Below, one piece after another: positions 25,994 through 35,040 of a DNA stretch of 64,000 nt; positions within the stretch are counted from its first letter, which is position 1; each line of letters begins with the position of its first letter. Position numbers and translations under genes: made by a program. The notes beneath the pieces are model-generated. The model saw only the letters and a program-made list of their open reading frames with translations, was not told where the DNA came from and ran no database searches. The DNA is from Calditrichaceae bacterium (GTDB lineage: Bacteria > Calditrichota > Calditrichia > RBG-13-44-9 > J075). The stretch spans positions 28,117 through 92,116 of the forward strand of contig JABWBP010000028.1 in the NCBI GenBank assembly GCA_013360445.1. Direction: 5' to 3'.

Positions 25994-26848
25994 ATGGGGA
26001 AAAAACTGCTTGAATTTTTCGGGATGCTGGCGGGGGCGTTCCTGCTGGCCCTGGCGGTGAACCTGTTCTACAAGCCCGCGGCCATCTTTGCCGGGGGAGT
26101 TCCCGGCCTCTCGATCATTGTGTTGAACTGGCTGGGAGGGGGATTTTCCGACTACTTAGGGGTGATCATTTTCCTGATCTCGCTGCTCTTTTTTGCGGTG
26201 CAGTTGAACTACATGGGCAAACCGAAGGTGCTCAAAGCGACCCTCACCTCGCTATCGTTCACCCTGTTGGTGCAGTTTTCCACTCCCGCGACCGGCGCCA
26301 TTCACATTTCGGAAAATATTCTGCTGATGGCAGTGGGCGGGAGCATCCTGGCGGGATTGGGGATCAGCCTGATCATCACCAGCGGGTACAGCTTTATCGG
26401 CACCATCGGCCTGGCGGAGATTATCACCAAAAAATTAGCCATTCCGCCCGGCAAAAGCGTTTTTTACGTGGAATCCGGCGTTATCCTGTTAGGCAGCCTG
26501 GTGGTCGGCGTCGAGCAGGCCATGATCTCGGCCATCGCCCTCTATATTCTTACCCGCACCCTGCAAGCGATGACCTACGGAATGTATCAATACAAAAAGT
26601 TGTTGATCATCTCCCCCGAATTGGAGCGGATCGGCGAGCAGCTTACCCGGGAAATCTGCGAGCATTCCAGCATTCTAACCGCGAAGAATACCGCCCGGCA
26701 AATCGAGCAAAACCTGTTGATGATCGTCATTCGCTACGACCAGTTCAAGCAGGCGCGGGACATTATCCGCCGCTACGACCCCCACGCCTTTGTCATCGCC
26801 TCCGACGTGAGCGAAATGATCGGGGAAGGGTTGATGCGCTCCGTGTAG
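25994..26848 (+). CDS. YitT family membrane protein (DUF161/DUF2179)
   Basis: A 284-residue inner-membrane protein of the YitT family, of unknown transport function. Five to six hydrophobic segments occupy residues 1-190, including FYKPAAIFAGGVPGLSII typical of the family. The cytosolic C-terminal DUF2179 domain follows (IISPELERIGEQLTREI, HAFVIASDVSEMIGEGL). Start ATG at 25994; an overlapping ATG at 25989 is out of frame. Monocistronic. Confidence 0.9.
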   Translation: MGKKLLEFFGMLAGAFLLALAVNLFYKPAAIFAGGVPGLSIIVLNWLGGGFSDYLGVIIFLISLLFFAVQLNYMGKPKVLKATLTSLSFTLLVQFSTPATGAIHISENILLMAVGGSILAGLGISLIITSGYSFIGTIGLAEIITKKLAIPPGKSVFYVESGVILLGSLVVGVEQAMISAIALYILTRTLQAMTYGMYQYKKLLIISPELERIGEQLTREICEHSSILTAKNTARQIEQNLLMIVIRYDQFKQARDIIRRYDPHAFVIASDVSEMIGEGLMRSV

Positions 26849-26970
26849 CTTGCATTGAAGAAGCAGGCGGTAGGCAGGGAGGCAAATGAGCAGATATAAC
26901 CGTTGGGGATACCCCTTCCCTACACTTTATATCTACCTTATACCTTTCCGTCCCTGCTCCTGCCCCCCCA

Positions 26971-27005
26971 AAATTGCCAATTGCTAATTGCCAATTGCCA
27001 ATTAA
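26971..27005. repeat. AATTGCCAATTGC word repeat
   Basis: Four AATTGCC/TAATTGCC copies directly abut the MetH-activation-like gene, and their last TTA (27002-27004) supplies that gene's TAA stop. A GCAGGCGGTAGGCAGGG block lies at 26862-26878 in the same gap. Confidence 0.6.
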
Positions 27006-27979
27006 AAACGCCCTGCTCCTGCCATAATCCCGCTGGTGGATTTTTCCGGGATCATAATATCTCCCTCGCTCAGCCGCACCCCGATCCGCTGCTCCGGTTC
27101 TAACAGCGCGAATATTTTCCGCTGGTCTTTCACGCTCCAGTCGCCGTAGCCCGGGGAAAAGCGCCGCCAGGCTGCGGAAGGTTCCTCCCGGCTGAAATGG
27201 TCATTCAGGCAGAGATTCAGGTCCTGCGCGACCATTTCCGCGGCTCCCCCGCCGATGCCGTTCAGCAAGTACGCCTCGAGCATCTCGCCGTTGCGCATCA
27301 ACGCCTGCACGGCGTCGTCGATTCCCGGCCCGATGGTGACGAGGTAGATGAGCACTTCCCGGCGGCGGGGCTTTATTCGCCGCTGCCCCCGGCTTCGGGA
27401 AGGGATTTTTTCGGAGTGCAGTGTGCCAGAATGATCCGTCGAAGAAGTGAAAAATTCGGCTAATTTACGGCTGTTGAAGCGCAGCCCGCTTTCGCTGAGC
27501 GCTATTCCGCTCTCGTCGATGGCGGCATCGCAAAGCACATACAGCGCGCGGGGGCAAATCTGCGGCGCATGCGCCTCTAAAAGCTCGGCCATGCGCAGTC
27601 GCAGCTCCCTGCCAGAGGGGCGGGTAGAGAGAGGATTGAATCTCATTCCCGCCCCGGCCTCTTTGAAAAAGTAGTGATAGGTTTGCAATTCAGCCAGAAA
27701 TTGCAGCGCCCGGGCGCGAAAATTCTCCTCCGGCCACTCGATTCCCTGCCAGCGGCGCAGCAACGGCTGGTAGCCGCGGATGCTCGAAAACGCAGTTTGA
27801 TAAGCCTCGGCGTCGGTTGCGACGCCGGCGAGGCGCTCCCGCAGCCGCCTGATTTCCTTGAAGAGACCCGACTTATCAACGGCGGCGCGGGTGAGGGAGA
27901 GATAATCTCCCGGATCGATCTTGTATATGAACGGATCGCTGACCCGGGGACGGTTTTTTTCAGGAAGAAAGTCGAGCAT
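27002..27979 (-). CDS. Cobalamin-dependent methionine synthase activation-domain-like protein
   Basis: A 325-residue protein. The C-terminal half resembles the reactivation domain of MetH: FNSRKLAEFF, VTIGPGIDDAVQAL, LNGIGGGAAEMVA and the characteristic RFSPGYGDWSVKDQ followed by RIGVRLSEGDIMIPEKS, comparable to the SAM-binding RPAPGYP...LTES region. The first 130 residues are not recognisable to me. Stand-alone versions are paired with split MetH proteins in some bacteria, but no metH is in the window. A 25-residue basic insertion (SRSRGQRRIKPRRRE) after the first half is odd. The start at 27979 has a weak ribosome site. Confidence 0.7.
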   Translation of the reverse strand: MLDFLPEKNRPRVSDPFIYKIDPGDYLSLTRAAVDKSGLFKEIRRLRERLAGVATDAEAYQTAFSSIRGYQPLLRRWQGIEWPEENFRARALQFLAELQTYHYFFKEAGAGMRFNPLSTRPSGRELRLRMAELLEAHAPQICPRALYVLCDAAIDESGIALSESGLRFNSRKLAEFFTSSTDHSGTLHSEKIPSRSRGQRRIKPRRREVLIYLVTIGPGIDDAVQALMRNGEMLEAYLLNGIGGGAAEMVAQDLNLCLNDHFSREEPSAAWRRFSPGYGDWSVKDQRKIFALLEPEQRIGVRLSEGDIMIPEKSTSGIMAGAGRF

Positions 27980-28000
27980 GGGTAAACTTTTAGATGAATC

Positions 28001-29542
28001 TCAACGGCTATATTTATCCACCGCGCCGGAGATCGCTTTAAACGAATCTTTCAGGGTTTGATAGAGGGAGCGATAAATCCCGTAGAAATCCTGGTAAACC
28101 TTTACCCGTTCCGCCGCCGGCTCCACCCGCCGGACAATTTTGATGCAGCTCCGGCAGGCTTCCTGAACGGTCGGATAAGCGCCCGCGCCCACCGCCGCTA
28201 ACAGCGCCGCTCCGTAAGGCGCGCCTTCGGTGGAGTTGAGCGTCGCCAACTCGGCGGCGAATACATCTGCTAAAATCTGCCGCCACAACTCGCTTCGCGC
28301 CCCGCCCCCGGAAACCCGCACCTGGCGAATCTCCAAACCGATGCTTCGCAGCATCTCTAAGCAGTCCTTCAAACTGTAGGCCACCCCCTCCAATACCGCG
28401 CGTACGAAATGCGCTTTGCGGTGCCGGAGGGTCATGCCCAGGAAAACCCCTTTCGCCAGGGGATCGGGGTAAGGGGTGCGCTCCCCGCTGAGATACGGCA
28501 AATAGAGCAGCCCCTCCGCGCCGGGCGGGGCCTGCTGCGCCTCCGCGCTGAGCAGCTCATAGGGATCAACCCCCGTTTGCCGGGCGAGGGCCTGTTCCGG
28601 CTCGCCGAATACCTCCCGGAACCAGCGCAAGGAGCCGCCCGCCGCCAGGGTTACTCCCATCACGTGCCAGGCGCCCGGAACCGCGTGGCAGAAGCCGTGC
28701 AGGCGTCCTTGCGGCTCCCGGGCCGGTTGGTCGGTATGCGAAAACACCACCCCGGAAGTTCCTAAGCTCACGGAAACGATCCCCGGCAATACGGTTCCCG
28801 TTCCGACGCCCCCGGCGGCCTGGTCCCCGCCGCCCCCGACCACGGGAATTCCCGGCTGAAGACCGGCCTCTTTCGCCGCGATTTCGCTAACCGCGCCGGT
28901 AATCTCCGGGGATTCATACACTTTCGGCATCCGGGAAGCGGGAATGTCTAAGGCGCTTAACATCTCGCCGGACCAATTCCGCCGCTGCACGTCGAACAGC
29001 AAGGTTCCGGAAGCGTCGGAAACGTCCGTGGCAAATTCCCCGGTCAGGCGGTAGCGGATATAATCCTTGGGCAGCAAGATTCGGGCGGTTTTTTGGTAGA
29101 TTTCCGGCTCGTTTTCCTGCATCCAAAGTATTTTGGGCGCGGTAAAGCCCGGCAGCGCCGCGTTTCCGGTAATTTCGAGCAGCCGTTCAAAACCGATCCG
29201 GCGGGTAATTGCCTCGCACTGCGCCGCGGTGCGCTGGTCGTTCCACATGATGCAGGGGCGCAGCGCCCGGCCGTCTTTATCTAACAGCACCAGCCCGTGC
29301 ATCTGGCCGGTCAACCCGATCCCCTCAACTTGCCCCGGTTTGATCCCCGCCTGTTGCAGCGCCCCGCGAAAGCTGTTTCGCGCGGCGTTCCACCAATCTT
29401 CCGGGTTTTGCTCTGCCCACAGCGGGCGGGGGCTGGACAGGGGATATTCGCCGGCGGCGCTGCCGAGCACGGTTCCGGCTGCGTCGATCAAAACCGCTTT
29501 TGCCGCGGTAGTGCCTAAGTCTAATCCTAAAAAGTATGCCAT
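28001..29542 (-). CDS. xylB: Xylulokinase
   Basis: FGGY carbohydrate kinase, 513 residues, phosphorylating D-xylulose to xylulose 5-phosphate. N-terminal phosphate loop GLDLGTTAAKAVLID, GLTGQMHGLVLLD and IMWNDQRTAAQC, ATP-side VSLGTSGVVF, and the C-terminal VRVSGGGARSELW are all typical of XylB rather than glycerol or gluconate kinases. ATG at 29542 follows GGAAGGG. It is the last gene of a reverse-strand set with an isomerase-like gene and ribokinase. No xylose isomerase is present. Confidence 0.92.
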   Translation of the reverse strand: MAYFLGLDLGTTAAKAVLIDAAGTVLGSAAGEYPLSSPRPLWAEQNPEDWWNAARNSFRGALQQAGIKPGQVEGIGLTGQMHGLVLLDKDGRALRPCIMWNDQRTAAQCEAITRRIGFERLLEITGNAALPGFTAPKILWMQENEPEIYQKTARILLPKDYIRYRLTGEFATDVSDASGTLLFDVQRRNWSGEMLSALDIPASRMPKVYESPEITGAVSEIAAKEAGLQPGIPVVGGGGDQAAGGVGTGTVLPGIVSVSLGTSGVVFSHTDQPAREPQGRLHGFCHAVPGAWHVMGVTLAAGGSLRWFREVFGEPEQALARQTGVDPYELLSAEAQQAPPGAEGLLYLPYLSGERTPYPDPLAKGVFLGMTLRHRKAHFVRAVLEGVAYSLKDCLEMLRSIGLEIRQVRVSGGGARSELWRQILADVFAAELATLNSTEGAPYGAALLAAVGAGAYPTVQEACRSCIKIVRRVEPAAERVKVYQDFYGIYRSLYQTLKDSFKAISGAVDKYSR

Positions 29543-29585
29543 TGGGGGTTTCCCTTCCTGATCGATTTTGAGGAGACGCAGCGGT

Positions 29586-30797
29586 TTATTTCCCGTATTT
29601 CGGCAGCTTTGGCGCCCGGGGATTGATATCCGGCCCGAAAAATTTGAATATAACCAGGTCTTCGTTTCCGTTGTTCTCCACCGTTACCGGGCGAATTGCG
29701 GCGTCGCGGCAGACTAACAGTTCATCCATGGCGGGGTTGCGGCCCTCGATCTCTTTTCCGGCAAAACGGCCTTTGCCCTGCCACACCAGGAGATTGTAAA
29801 CCCCGTTGTCGCGGCTTAGGCAGGTCTCTCCCGGGCGAACAACCAGTTTCTTGCCGCTGAAGCGGTCGCTGTTGTAGAAAATCCAGTATTCCTCCCCGCC
29901 GGGTTGTATGCTCTCCGGGATCAGCAGGGGCGGGGTATGGCGATTTTCGTAAAAATAGGGGTCCCCGCTGATTTCCCAATCGATCATTTCCAGGATGATG
30001 CGCTCCCGGTATTTCTCCCGGTCTTCCCGGCGCACGTCTTTGAACAGCAGTTCTTTGGAGATGATTTTACCGCCGCATTTGGCTTGCAGCATGGCAAATA
30101 CGTCCGAGTCTTCCTGCAATTCGATGGTGAGGGCGGAGCCGGGGGCGTGCAGGGTGCCCGCGGGAATGTGAAAACCGTCTCCCGGGGCCAACAAATAGGC
30201 TTTGGAGTGCTGCAGAATCAAATCGCTGTCCCATTTTTCCAGGTAGGGCAGCAGTGTTTCGTAGCTTTTTGCTTCGGCGATGGAAGGATGCACGCCTAAG
30301 AAAGTTTCCGGGTGCAAGCCCATGTCGAGGCCCTCCGGGAAATAGTAGGCTTCCTCCTTGGGATTCTGCCCCACCAGCGCTGCGTGATGCTTCATCTGAT
30401 GAAAATGGTAGGGCAGCCGATCCGCGTAATCGAAGATTTTCGCCAGCCGGTCCAACCCCCGGGGATGCGCGGCGGCGTATTCCGCGCCCATGATCAAATC
30501 CCCGGCCGCGGCCACGGCGTCTTTGAGGGTGAGGCGCTCTCCCTCTTCCAGCGCCAGAAAGCTTAGCCCTTCATCCGCTGCCGCTACCCGGTTATCCGCC
30601 CGGGTGGTGGAGGCCAGCCAGCGCTCGCAAATGCCCCCGCGCTCGCCTAACTCATACTGGTCTTCCGGCAGGCCCAGCCGCCGTCCCGGGGGCAGAAAAT
30701 CCCGCGCCACCCAGGCCGGCTTGAGCCGCAGCACCCCGTGGGACTCTCCTAACGCCTTCTCCACCCGGCTGCGCATGTGTTTCTGTCTCTCGTTCAT
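29586..30797 (-). CDS. Class I mannose-6-phosphate isomerase-like cupin protein
   Basis: A 403-residue protein of the phosphomannose isomerase type, probably interconverting a ketose and aldose phosphate. Metal ligands are suggested by YHFHQMKHHAALVG and by IPAGTLHAPGSALTIELQEDSD, the classic HxPxGxxH-like cupin pair. A second cupin domain follows (about 290-400). It differs from canonical ManA in length and motifs, so the sugar is uncertain. The binding site CGGAG precedes ATG at 30797. Its place between ribokinase and xylulokinase suggests pentose or hexose catabolism. Confidence 0.75.
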   Translation of the reverse strand: MNERQKHMRSRVEKALGESHGVLRLKPAWVARDFLPPGRRLGLPEDQYELGERGGICERWLASTTRADNRVAAADEGLSFLALEEGERLTLKDAVAAAGDLIMGAEYAAAHPRGLDRLAKIFDYADRLPYHFHQMKHHAALVGQNPKEEAYYFPEGLDMGLHPETFLGVHPSIAEAKSYETLLPYLEKWDSDLILQHSKAYLLAPGDGFHIPAGTLHAPGSALTIELQEDSDVFAMLQAKCGGKIISKELLFKDVRREDREKYRERIILEMIDWEISGDPYFYENRHTPPLLIPESIQPGGEEYWIFYNSDRFSGKKLVVRPGETCLSRDNGVYNLLVWQGKGRFAGKEIEGRNPAMDELLVCRDAAIRPVTVENNGNEDLVIFKFFGPDINPRAPKLPKYGK

Positions 30798-30823
30798 GGT
30801 GATTTACTCCGCGACGCTAAGTG

Positions 30824-30910
30824 GTAACTATTCAGAGGGTATAAGGTGTAAGGGAAACAACGCCCTATACCCTATACCCTATACCCTATACCCTATACCC
30901 TATACCCCTT
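30824..30910. repeat. CCCTATA tandem repeat with one GTAACTATTCAG end
   Basis: GTAACTATTCAG (30824-30835) is identical to the mobile-element terminus and is followed by GGGTATAAGGTGTAAGGG and six to seven copies of CCCTATA (30863-30905). The other terminus is not found. The repeat runs into the 3' end of rbsK and supplies its stop codon. Confidence 0.6.
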
Positions 30911-31922
30911 GCCCCATGCCCTTTACCCCTGGGTTATTTCGTATAAACGCGTCGATCTCCTCCGGCGAAGGCATGGCGCTTTGTGCGCCTTTGCGGGTGA
31001 CCGAAAAACTCCCCACGGCGTTGGCGAATTCAATCGCTTCGTTTAACCCTGCGCCGCTGGCCAGAGAGTGCGCCAGCGCCCCGTTAAAAGCGTCGCCGGC
31101 GGCGGTGCTATCCACCACCGCGACTTTCCGGGCGGGAAATAATTTTTCCATGCTTTGATCGACTAACAGAGCGCCCCTTTCGCCCAGGGTCACGATAACG
31201 TGGCCGATCCCGCGATTCAACAGGCTCCGGGCGGCCTTCGCGGCGCTTTCCGGGTCGGCGGCGGCCATGCCGGAGATCATTTCCAATTCGGTTTCGTTGG
31301 GGGTGAGAAAATCTACCTGCTGGAGCAGTTCAAGGGGGAGAGGCGCTGCCGGCGCGGGATTGAGAATGAAAATACAGCCATTTTCATTTGCCAGCCTGGC
31401 GGCTGCCATCACCGTTTCCAGGGGCGATTCCAACTGCGCCAGCACGATTTTCACCGCGGAGAATAGCGCTCTTTTTTCCTCGATATCCGCCGGTGATAAC
31501 TTCATGTTGCTGCCGGAGGCGACCACAATCTGGTTCTGCCCGCGCCCGTCCACGGTAATCAAGGCCACCCCCGTGGGCTCATCCGGGTCGATCAGCAGGT
31601 GTTCCAGGTTGACCCCGTTGCGCTCCATGCTGCCGCAGAGCCTTTCCCGGAAGAGGTCGTTTCCCATTTTCCCGATGAAAAGCGTTCGGCTCCCCAGCTT
31701 GGCGCAGCAGACCGCCTGGTTGGTGCCCTTTCCCCCGGGGAACATGGCGAATTGTTTGCCTAACACCGTCTCGCCCGGGGCGGGAAATCGCTCCGTATAT
31801 ACCGCCATGTCCATATTGGCGCTGCCAATCACTAACACGCCTTCTCTTTCCACAGGGATCCTCCGCAGCATTCGGTTTTGGAACGCCGGTTTTACTGCTT
31901 CCGGGGCCGGATCAATGTACAT
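30900..31922 (-). CDS. rbsK: Ribokinase (PfkB family)
   Basis: A 340-residue PfkB-family sugar kinase. GSANMDMAVYTERFPAPGET at residues 33-52 and GGKGTNQAVCCAKLG form the N-terminal signature. The catalytic motif DSTAAGDAFNGALA (usually DTxGAGD) is near 260, with Ala in place of the first Gly but the Asp base kept. Ribose phosphorylation is the best guess. ATG at 31922 has AGAGAG upstream; ATG at 31871 is an alternative that would remove a non-conserved leader. The last residues VKGMGQGV are encoded by the CCCTATA repeat region. Confidence 0.88.
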   Translation of the reverse strand: MYIDPAPEAVKPAFQNRMLRRIPVEREGVLVIGSANMDMAVYTERFPAPGETVLGKQFAMFPGGKGTNQAVCCAKLGSRTLFIGKMGNDLFRERLCGSMERNGVNLEHLLIDPDEPTGVALITVDGRGQNQIVVASGSNMKLSPADIEEKRALFSAVKIVLAQLESPLETVMAAARLANENGCIFILNPAPAAPLPLELLQQVDFLTPNETELEMISGMAAADPESAAKAARSLLNRGIGHVIVTLGERGALLVDQSMEKLFPARKVAVVDSTAAGDAFNGALAHSLASGAGLNEAIEFANAVGSFSVTRKGAQSAMPSPEEIDAFIRNNPGVKGMGQGV

Positions 31923-32642
31923 AGAAACTCTCTACTATTTCAAGACCGGGTTAAGTTTTTGAGCGCAGTCATCCTGTGACGGAAGAGCAAATTACCGCAA
32001 AAGCAGATTTTTTTGCGCATAAGTCTTTAGTTTATAATAGATTGTTCAGTAAGATTTTTCGCGTAGAGTTTATGCTACAAAATACCCATTAATTCTGCTG
32101 CCGCGGCCGGGGAGCTGTGAGCATCTTAACGATAAGAGTTGGTTAAACAGCAGGTTAAAAGCGTTTGTGGGGGTTGTAGCAAGCGGTAAAGACGCGAAAA
32201 AAGGTTCGGTGATTCAGGGCAATTTAAAAAGTCAAAAGCGCCTTATAATATGCCCAGGTTTGGATGGACAAAGGGTAGAGCGGTTCTTTGAAAACAATGT
32301 TGAGAGTATGATAGCGGTCGCGTGCTAACGCCAGGCTTTCGAGATAGCCGTTCGCAACAGATTCTCCTGCGGAGAGGAGACCTTCGGGTTTGCAGGGAGT
32401 CCGGTTTGGGGGCGGCGATTTTCAAGAAGCAGGAAACAGCCCCCGGCCGGTATCATCAAAAAAGCGCCGCTGATATTGCGACGTCCATCCACTCCTCATC
32501 TCTTTAGGGTTCCCCCTTTCATACCCGTTGTTCTAAACCGGAGAAGACGCCGGAGACAGGAATCGTCGCCGGTTTATTTCTGTTTTTAATCCATTTTATT
32601 CAATTCACCCATCACCCATTTAACAACACAGGAGGTTCTACA
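31923..32642. other. 720-base gap upstream of the pilus locus
   Basis: No gene, tRNA or known riboswitch was recognised. The gap must hold the divergent promoters of rbsK and the pilus locus. The only clear structure is an imperfect hairpin at 32535-32575 (listed separately). The pilin-like gene is preceded by CAGGAGGTTCTACA. Confidence 0.5.
32535..32575 (+). terminator. Possible leader hairpin/attenuator before the first pilin-like gene
   Basis: AAACCGG (32535-32541) pairs with CCGGTTT (32569-32575), and a second segment GACG/CGTC extends the stem. The tail ATTTCTGTTTTT follows. This could be a terminator or attenuator about 60 bases before the gene. Confidence 0.4.
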
Positions 32643-33089
32643 ATGGGCCAACAGCAACTCTTATTGATCGTTTTAAGCGTCATCATCGTCGGTGTGGCCG
32701 TTGCCGTCGGGGTGACCCAGTTCAAAAGCGGCGCCGTGGATTCTAACCGCCAGGCAGTGATCGGAGATCTGGTGAATTTGGGGGCAAAGGCGCAGCGATA
32801 TTACCGCACGCCCCTGGAATTAGGCGGTGGTAAGCAGGATTTCAATGGATTCGGGCTCCTCAGCGCGAATGAATACTCCAACGCCAATGGCAATTATCAG
32901 GTAGTAGCCACAGCACCTACCGGCACTAGTGCGATTACCGCTGCGGCATCATCTATCGCCGCTACTGACCAGGAAATCTTTATCGTGGGCAGCGGCACGG
33001 AAACTGGCAACAATGGAGTTGACCCGCTCAAAGTGTATGCGAGAGTGACCGCAGATTCGATTATCGTGGTTAATCCTCCTCTGAACTGA
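32643..33089 (+). CDS. Pilin-like protein 1 (non-canonical leader)
   Basis: A 148-residue protein with a two-residue leader MG followed by QQQLLLIVLSVIIVGVAVAVGV, an N-terminal hydrophobic helix as in type IV pilins but without the GFTLxE prepilin cleavage motif. The head then carries DSNRQAVIGDLVNLGAKAQRYYRTPLELGGG split at residues 33-63, FNGFGLL, and a C-terminal FIVGSGTETGNN. It is clearly homologous to the protein at 51076-51516, which closes the same gene cluster. Strong binding site CAGGAGG. It is probably the major or a repeated pilin subunit of the adjacent machine; processing is unclear. Confidence 0.7.
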   Translation: MGQQQLLLIVLSVIIVGVAVAVGVTQFKSGAVDSNRQAVIGDLVNLGAKAQRYYRTPLELGGGKQDFNGFGLLSANEYSNANGNYQVVATAPTGTSAITAAASSIAATDQEIFIVGSGTETGNNGVDPLKVYARVTADSIIVVNPPLN

Positions 33090-33220
33090 TGGCGGCAAAG
33101 AAACTGCAAACCCAAATGCGAGGCATGGTTTCCAATGCCTCGCATTTTTTTGATTGCATCGTGTAAGTATCCATTCATTGAAATTATTGAGATTTGCGGC
33201 AGTGATTAGCCGGTTTACAG

Positions 33221-33421
33221 TGTCCTATCACCTGACATTTGAGAATTTTAGGGAAATGTATGGCTTTAGCGCCCTCCTGACCTCACCTAACCCCTCCCGA
33301 CGCTTCGCGTCACCCTCCCCTTCCCTCTCCTATAGGAGAGGGAAGGGGAGGGTTGGGGTGGGGATGGGTGAGGTTAAACGCGAGGAGCATCAGAAACACT
33401 CATATGTCAGGTGATAGTACA
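33221..33421. mobile_element. 201-bp MITE with 18-bp terminal repeats and 10-bp target duplication
   Basis: Left end TGTCCTATCACCTGACAT (33221-33238); the right end (33404-33421) reads TGTACTATCACCTGACAT on the other strand, one mismatch in 18. CGGTTTACAG flanks both sides (33211-33220 and 33422-33431). The inside carries no gene but contains the palindrome at 33280-33375. Confidence 0.85.
33280..33375. repeat. GC-rich palindrome CCTCACCTAACCCC ... GGTGAGG
   Basis: A 96-bp inverted repeat with centre CCTATAGG and arms CCCTCCCCTTCCCTCTCC / GGAGAGGGAAGGGGAGGG. It nearly equals the copy at 37750-37852 and sits inside the element at 33221-33421. Confidence 0.75.
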
Positions 33422-33489
33422 CGGTTTACAGGAATAATGCGAATCAGGAGTTGAAAATACATTGGTGAGTGCGGAGAAAAGACAGGCTT

Positions 33490-33562
33490 GAACATCCCCC
33501 CTGTCCCCCCTTCAAAGGGGGGATGGGGCTTCGTCGTGAGCTCAGCCGAACGGGGGATGTCC
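33490..33562. repeat. CCCCCCTTCAAAGGGGGG hairpin with outer arms
   Basis: The inner stem CCCCCC-TTCAAA-GGGGGG is at 33505-33522. The outer arms are GAACATCCCCC (33490-33500) and GGGGGATGTCC (33552-33562). It lies between the pilin-like gene and pilC, and no gene is seen in the gap. Confidence 0.6.
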
Positions 33563-33691
33563 TTTTCCCAATCGTTCGTAAAACCAGTGTTTTCGCTCAA
33601 CTCTTCATTCGCTGTACTAAAAATCAGCAACCAGCGGCAGCCGCAAGTAAAATGTTTACCTGTTCACAGCATAACAGCGAGTAGATGGAAG

Positions 33692-35032
33692 ATGCCCGAC
33701 TTCCGGTTTGAAGGAACTACGATTGAAGGCAAATCCGTACAGGGATTTGTCAGCGCGGATAACTCCAATGAGGCGAAGTCGAAGGTGCGCCAGTTAGCGG
33801 AGCAGCACCAGGTCAAGGTGCAGCGCATTCGCCGGCGGCGCAGCTTTCTTTATAAAATTCAACGGGCCAACGAAAAACCCCTGAAAGGCGAGCAGAAAGC
33901 CTTCAGCAAGGAAGAGTTGAAGGCAGCCTTTGAAAAATTAGGCTATACCTCCGTTTCCGTTTATCCCAAGTTCCTGGATATCAAGCTCCCCCCGCCGGCT
34001 ACCGAGGTGATTACTTTTGTGCGCCTGAGCGCGGACCTGCTGCGGGAAAAACTCCCCTTTACCGAAGTGCTGCAGCTCTTGACCAACGACGTGCAAAATC
34101 CCCGCCTCAAGGAAGCTCTGAAAGAGATCAACAATGATCTGCGCCAGGGCAAGGACAGCGAAGAAGCGTTCCTCCGCCAGGAAAAGGTGTTAGGCCCTTT
34201 TACCGCCCGAATGTTGGGCATCGCCTCCAAGAGCGGCAACATGGCCAATATTTACGAGAGCACCGCCAAATTCCTGGAGCGCAGCGCGGAGTTCAAGCGC
34301 AGCCTGCGCAGCGCCCTGATCATGCCCATGTTTACCCTGTTAGTGCTGGCGGGGGCCTGCGTCTTCTATATTGCGTATATTTTCCCGGAAACCGCCAAGC
34401 TCTTTGCCAAATTAGGCACCGAGCTTCCCCCCATGACCACCGCCACCATGGCCTTGAGCGATATGATTATGAACAACGGCCTGGCTTTTCTTACCGTCAC
34501 CCTTTCGCTGGCCGGGGGGCTGATCTATCTTCTGCGCACGCCCAAAGGGCATTTCTTGCGCGATAAATACATGATCAAAATCCCGGTGTTAGGGACCCTC
34601 ATCCACAAATCTTCCATCGAAATTTTTTGCCGGGTATTCCATTCCCTTTACAGCGGCTCCGGGGAGAATATCGAGGCGATCAAGTTAGCCGCGGAAGCCT
34701 GCGGCAATAAATACATGGAGCACCAGATCAAAACCGTGGCCATTCCCATGATGCTCAGCCAGGGCAAGGGGCTGGTACAGTCGTTCGAGGCCAGCGGGGT
34801 GTTTACCCGCACCGCGCTGGCGCGCTTCAGCTCCGGGGCGGAGACCGGAACCATCAAGGCCACGGCGCTGCAAATCGCCAGTTTTTACGAGAAAGAGACC
34901 GTGTACAAACTCAAAAACGCGGTGGAATTCATCCAATTAGCCATCGCCATGATCATCATGATCGTCATTACCCTGTTGACCCTGATCTCTTCGGAGACGG
35001 CGCTGATCAAGCCGAAATCGCCGTTTCAGTAA
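33692..35032 (+). CDS. pilC: PilC/GspF-family inner-membrane platform protein
   Basis: A 446-residue polytopic platform protein of type IV pili or type II secretion. An N-terminal cytoplasmic region of about 110 residues (DFRFEGTTIEGKSVQGFV) precedes two T2SSF repeats: the first around LLREKLPFTEVLQLL...SGNMANIYE, the second around FCRVFHSLYSGSGENIEAIKLA...SGAETGT. Three hydrophobic helices are visible near 225-250, 275-295 and the C terminus (FIQLAIAMIIMIVITLLTLI). ATG at 33692 was chosen because homology begins there; the upstream extension is repeat DNA. It precedes pilB after a repeat-filled 299-base gap. Confidence 0.9.
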   Translation: MPDFRFEGTTIEGKSVQGFVSADNSNEAKSKVRQLAEQHQVKVQRIRRRRSFLYKIQRANEKPLKGEQKAFSKEELKAAFEKLGYTSVSVYPKFLDIKLPPPATEVITFVRLSADLLREKLPFTEVLQLLTNDVQNPRLKEALKEINNDLRQGKDSEEAFLRQEKVLGPFTARMLGIASKSGNMANIYESTAKFLERSAEFKRSLRSALIMPMFTLLVLAGACVFYIAYIFPETAKLFAKLGTELPPMTTATMALSDMIMNNGLAFLTVTLSLAGGLIYLLRTPKGHFLRDKYMIKIPVLGTLIHKSSIEIFCRVFHSLYSGSGENIEAIKLAAEACGNKYMEHQIKTVAIPMMLSQGKGLVQSFEASGVFTRTALARFSSGAETGTIKATALQIASFYEKETVYKLKNAVEFIQLAIAMIIMIVITLLTLISSETALIKPKSPFQ

Positions 35033-35040
35033 ACAGAGTG

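Noticed and set aside
32330..32480. Possible cyclic-di-GMP or other riboswitch upstream of the pilin-like gene
   Set aside because: I looked for the GEMM-type conserved core and could not align it; only a simple hairpin near 32535-32575 is supported.
32243..32507. Two short overlapping open frames in the gap before the pilus locus
   Set aside because: Both are about 60 codons, on opposite strands, without ribosome sites or recognisable motifs; treated as chance frames.
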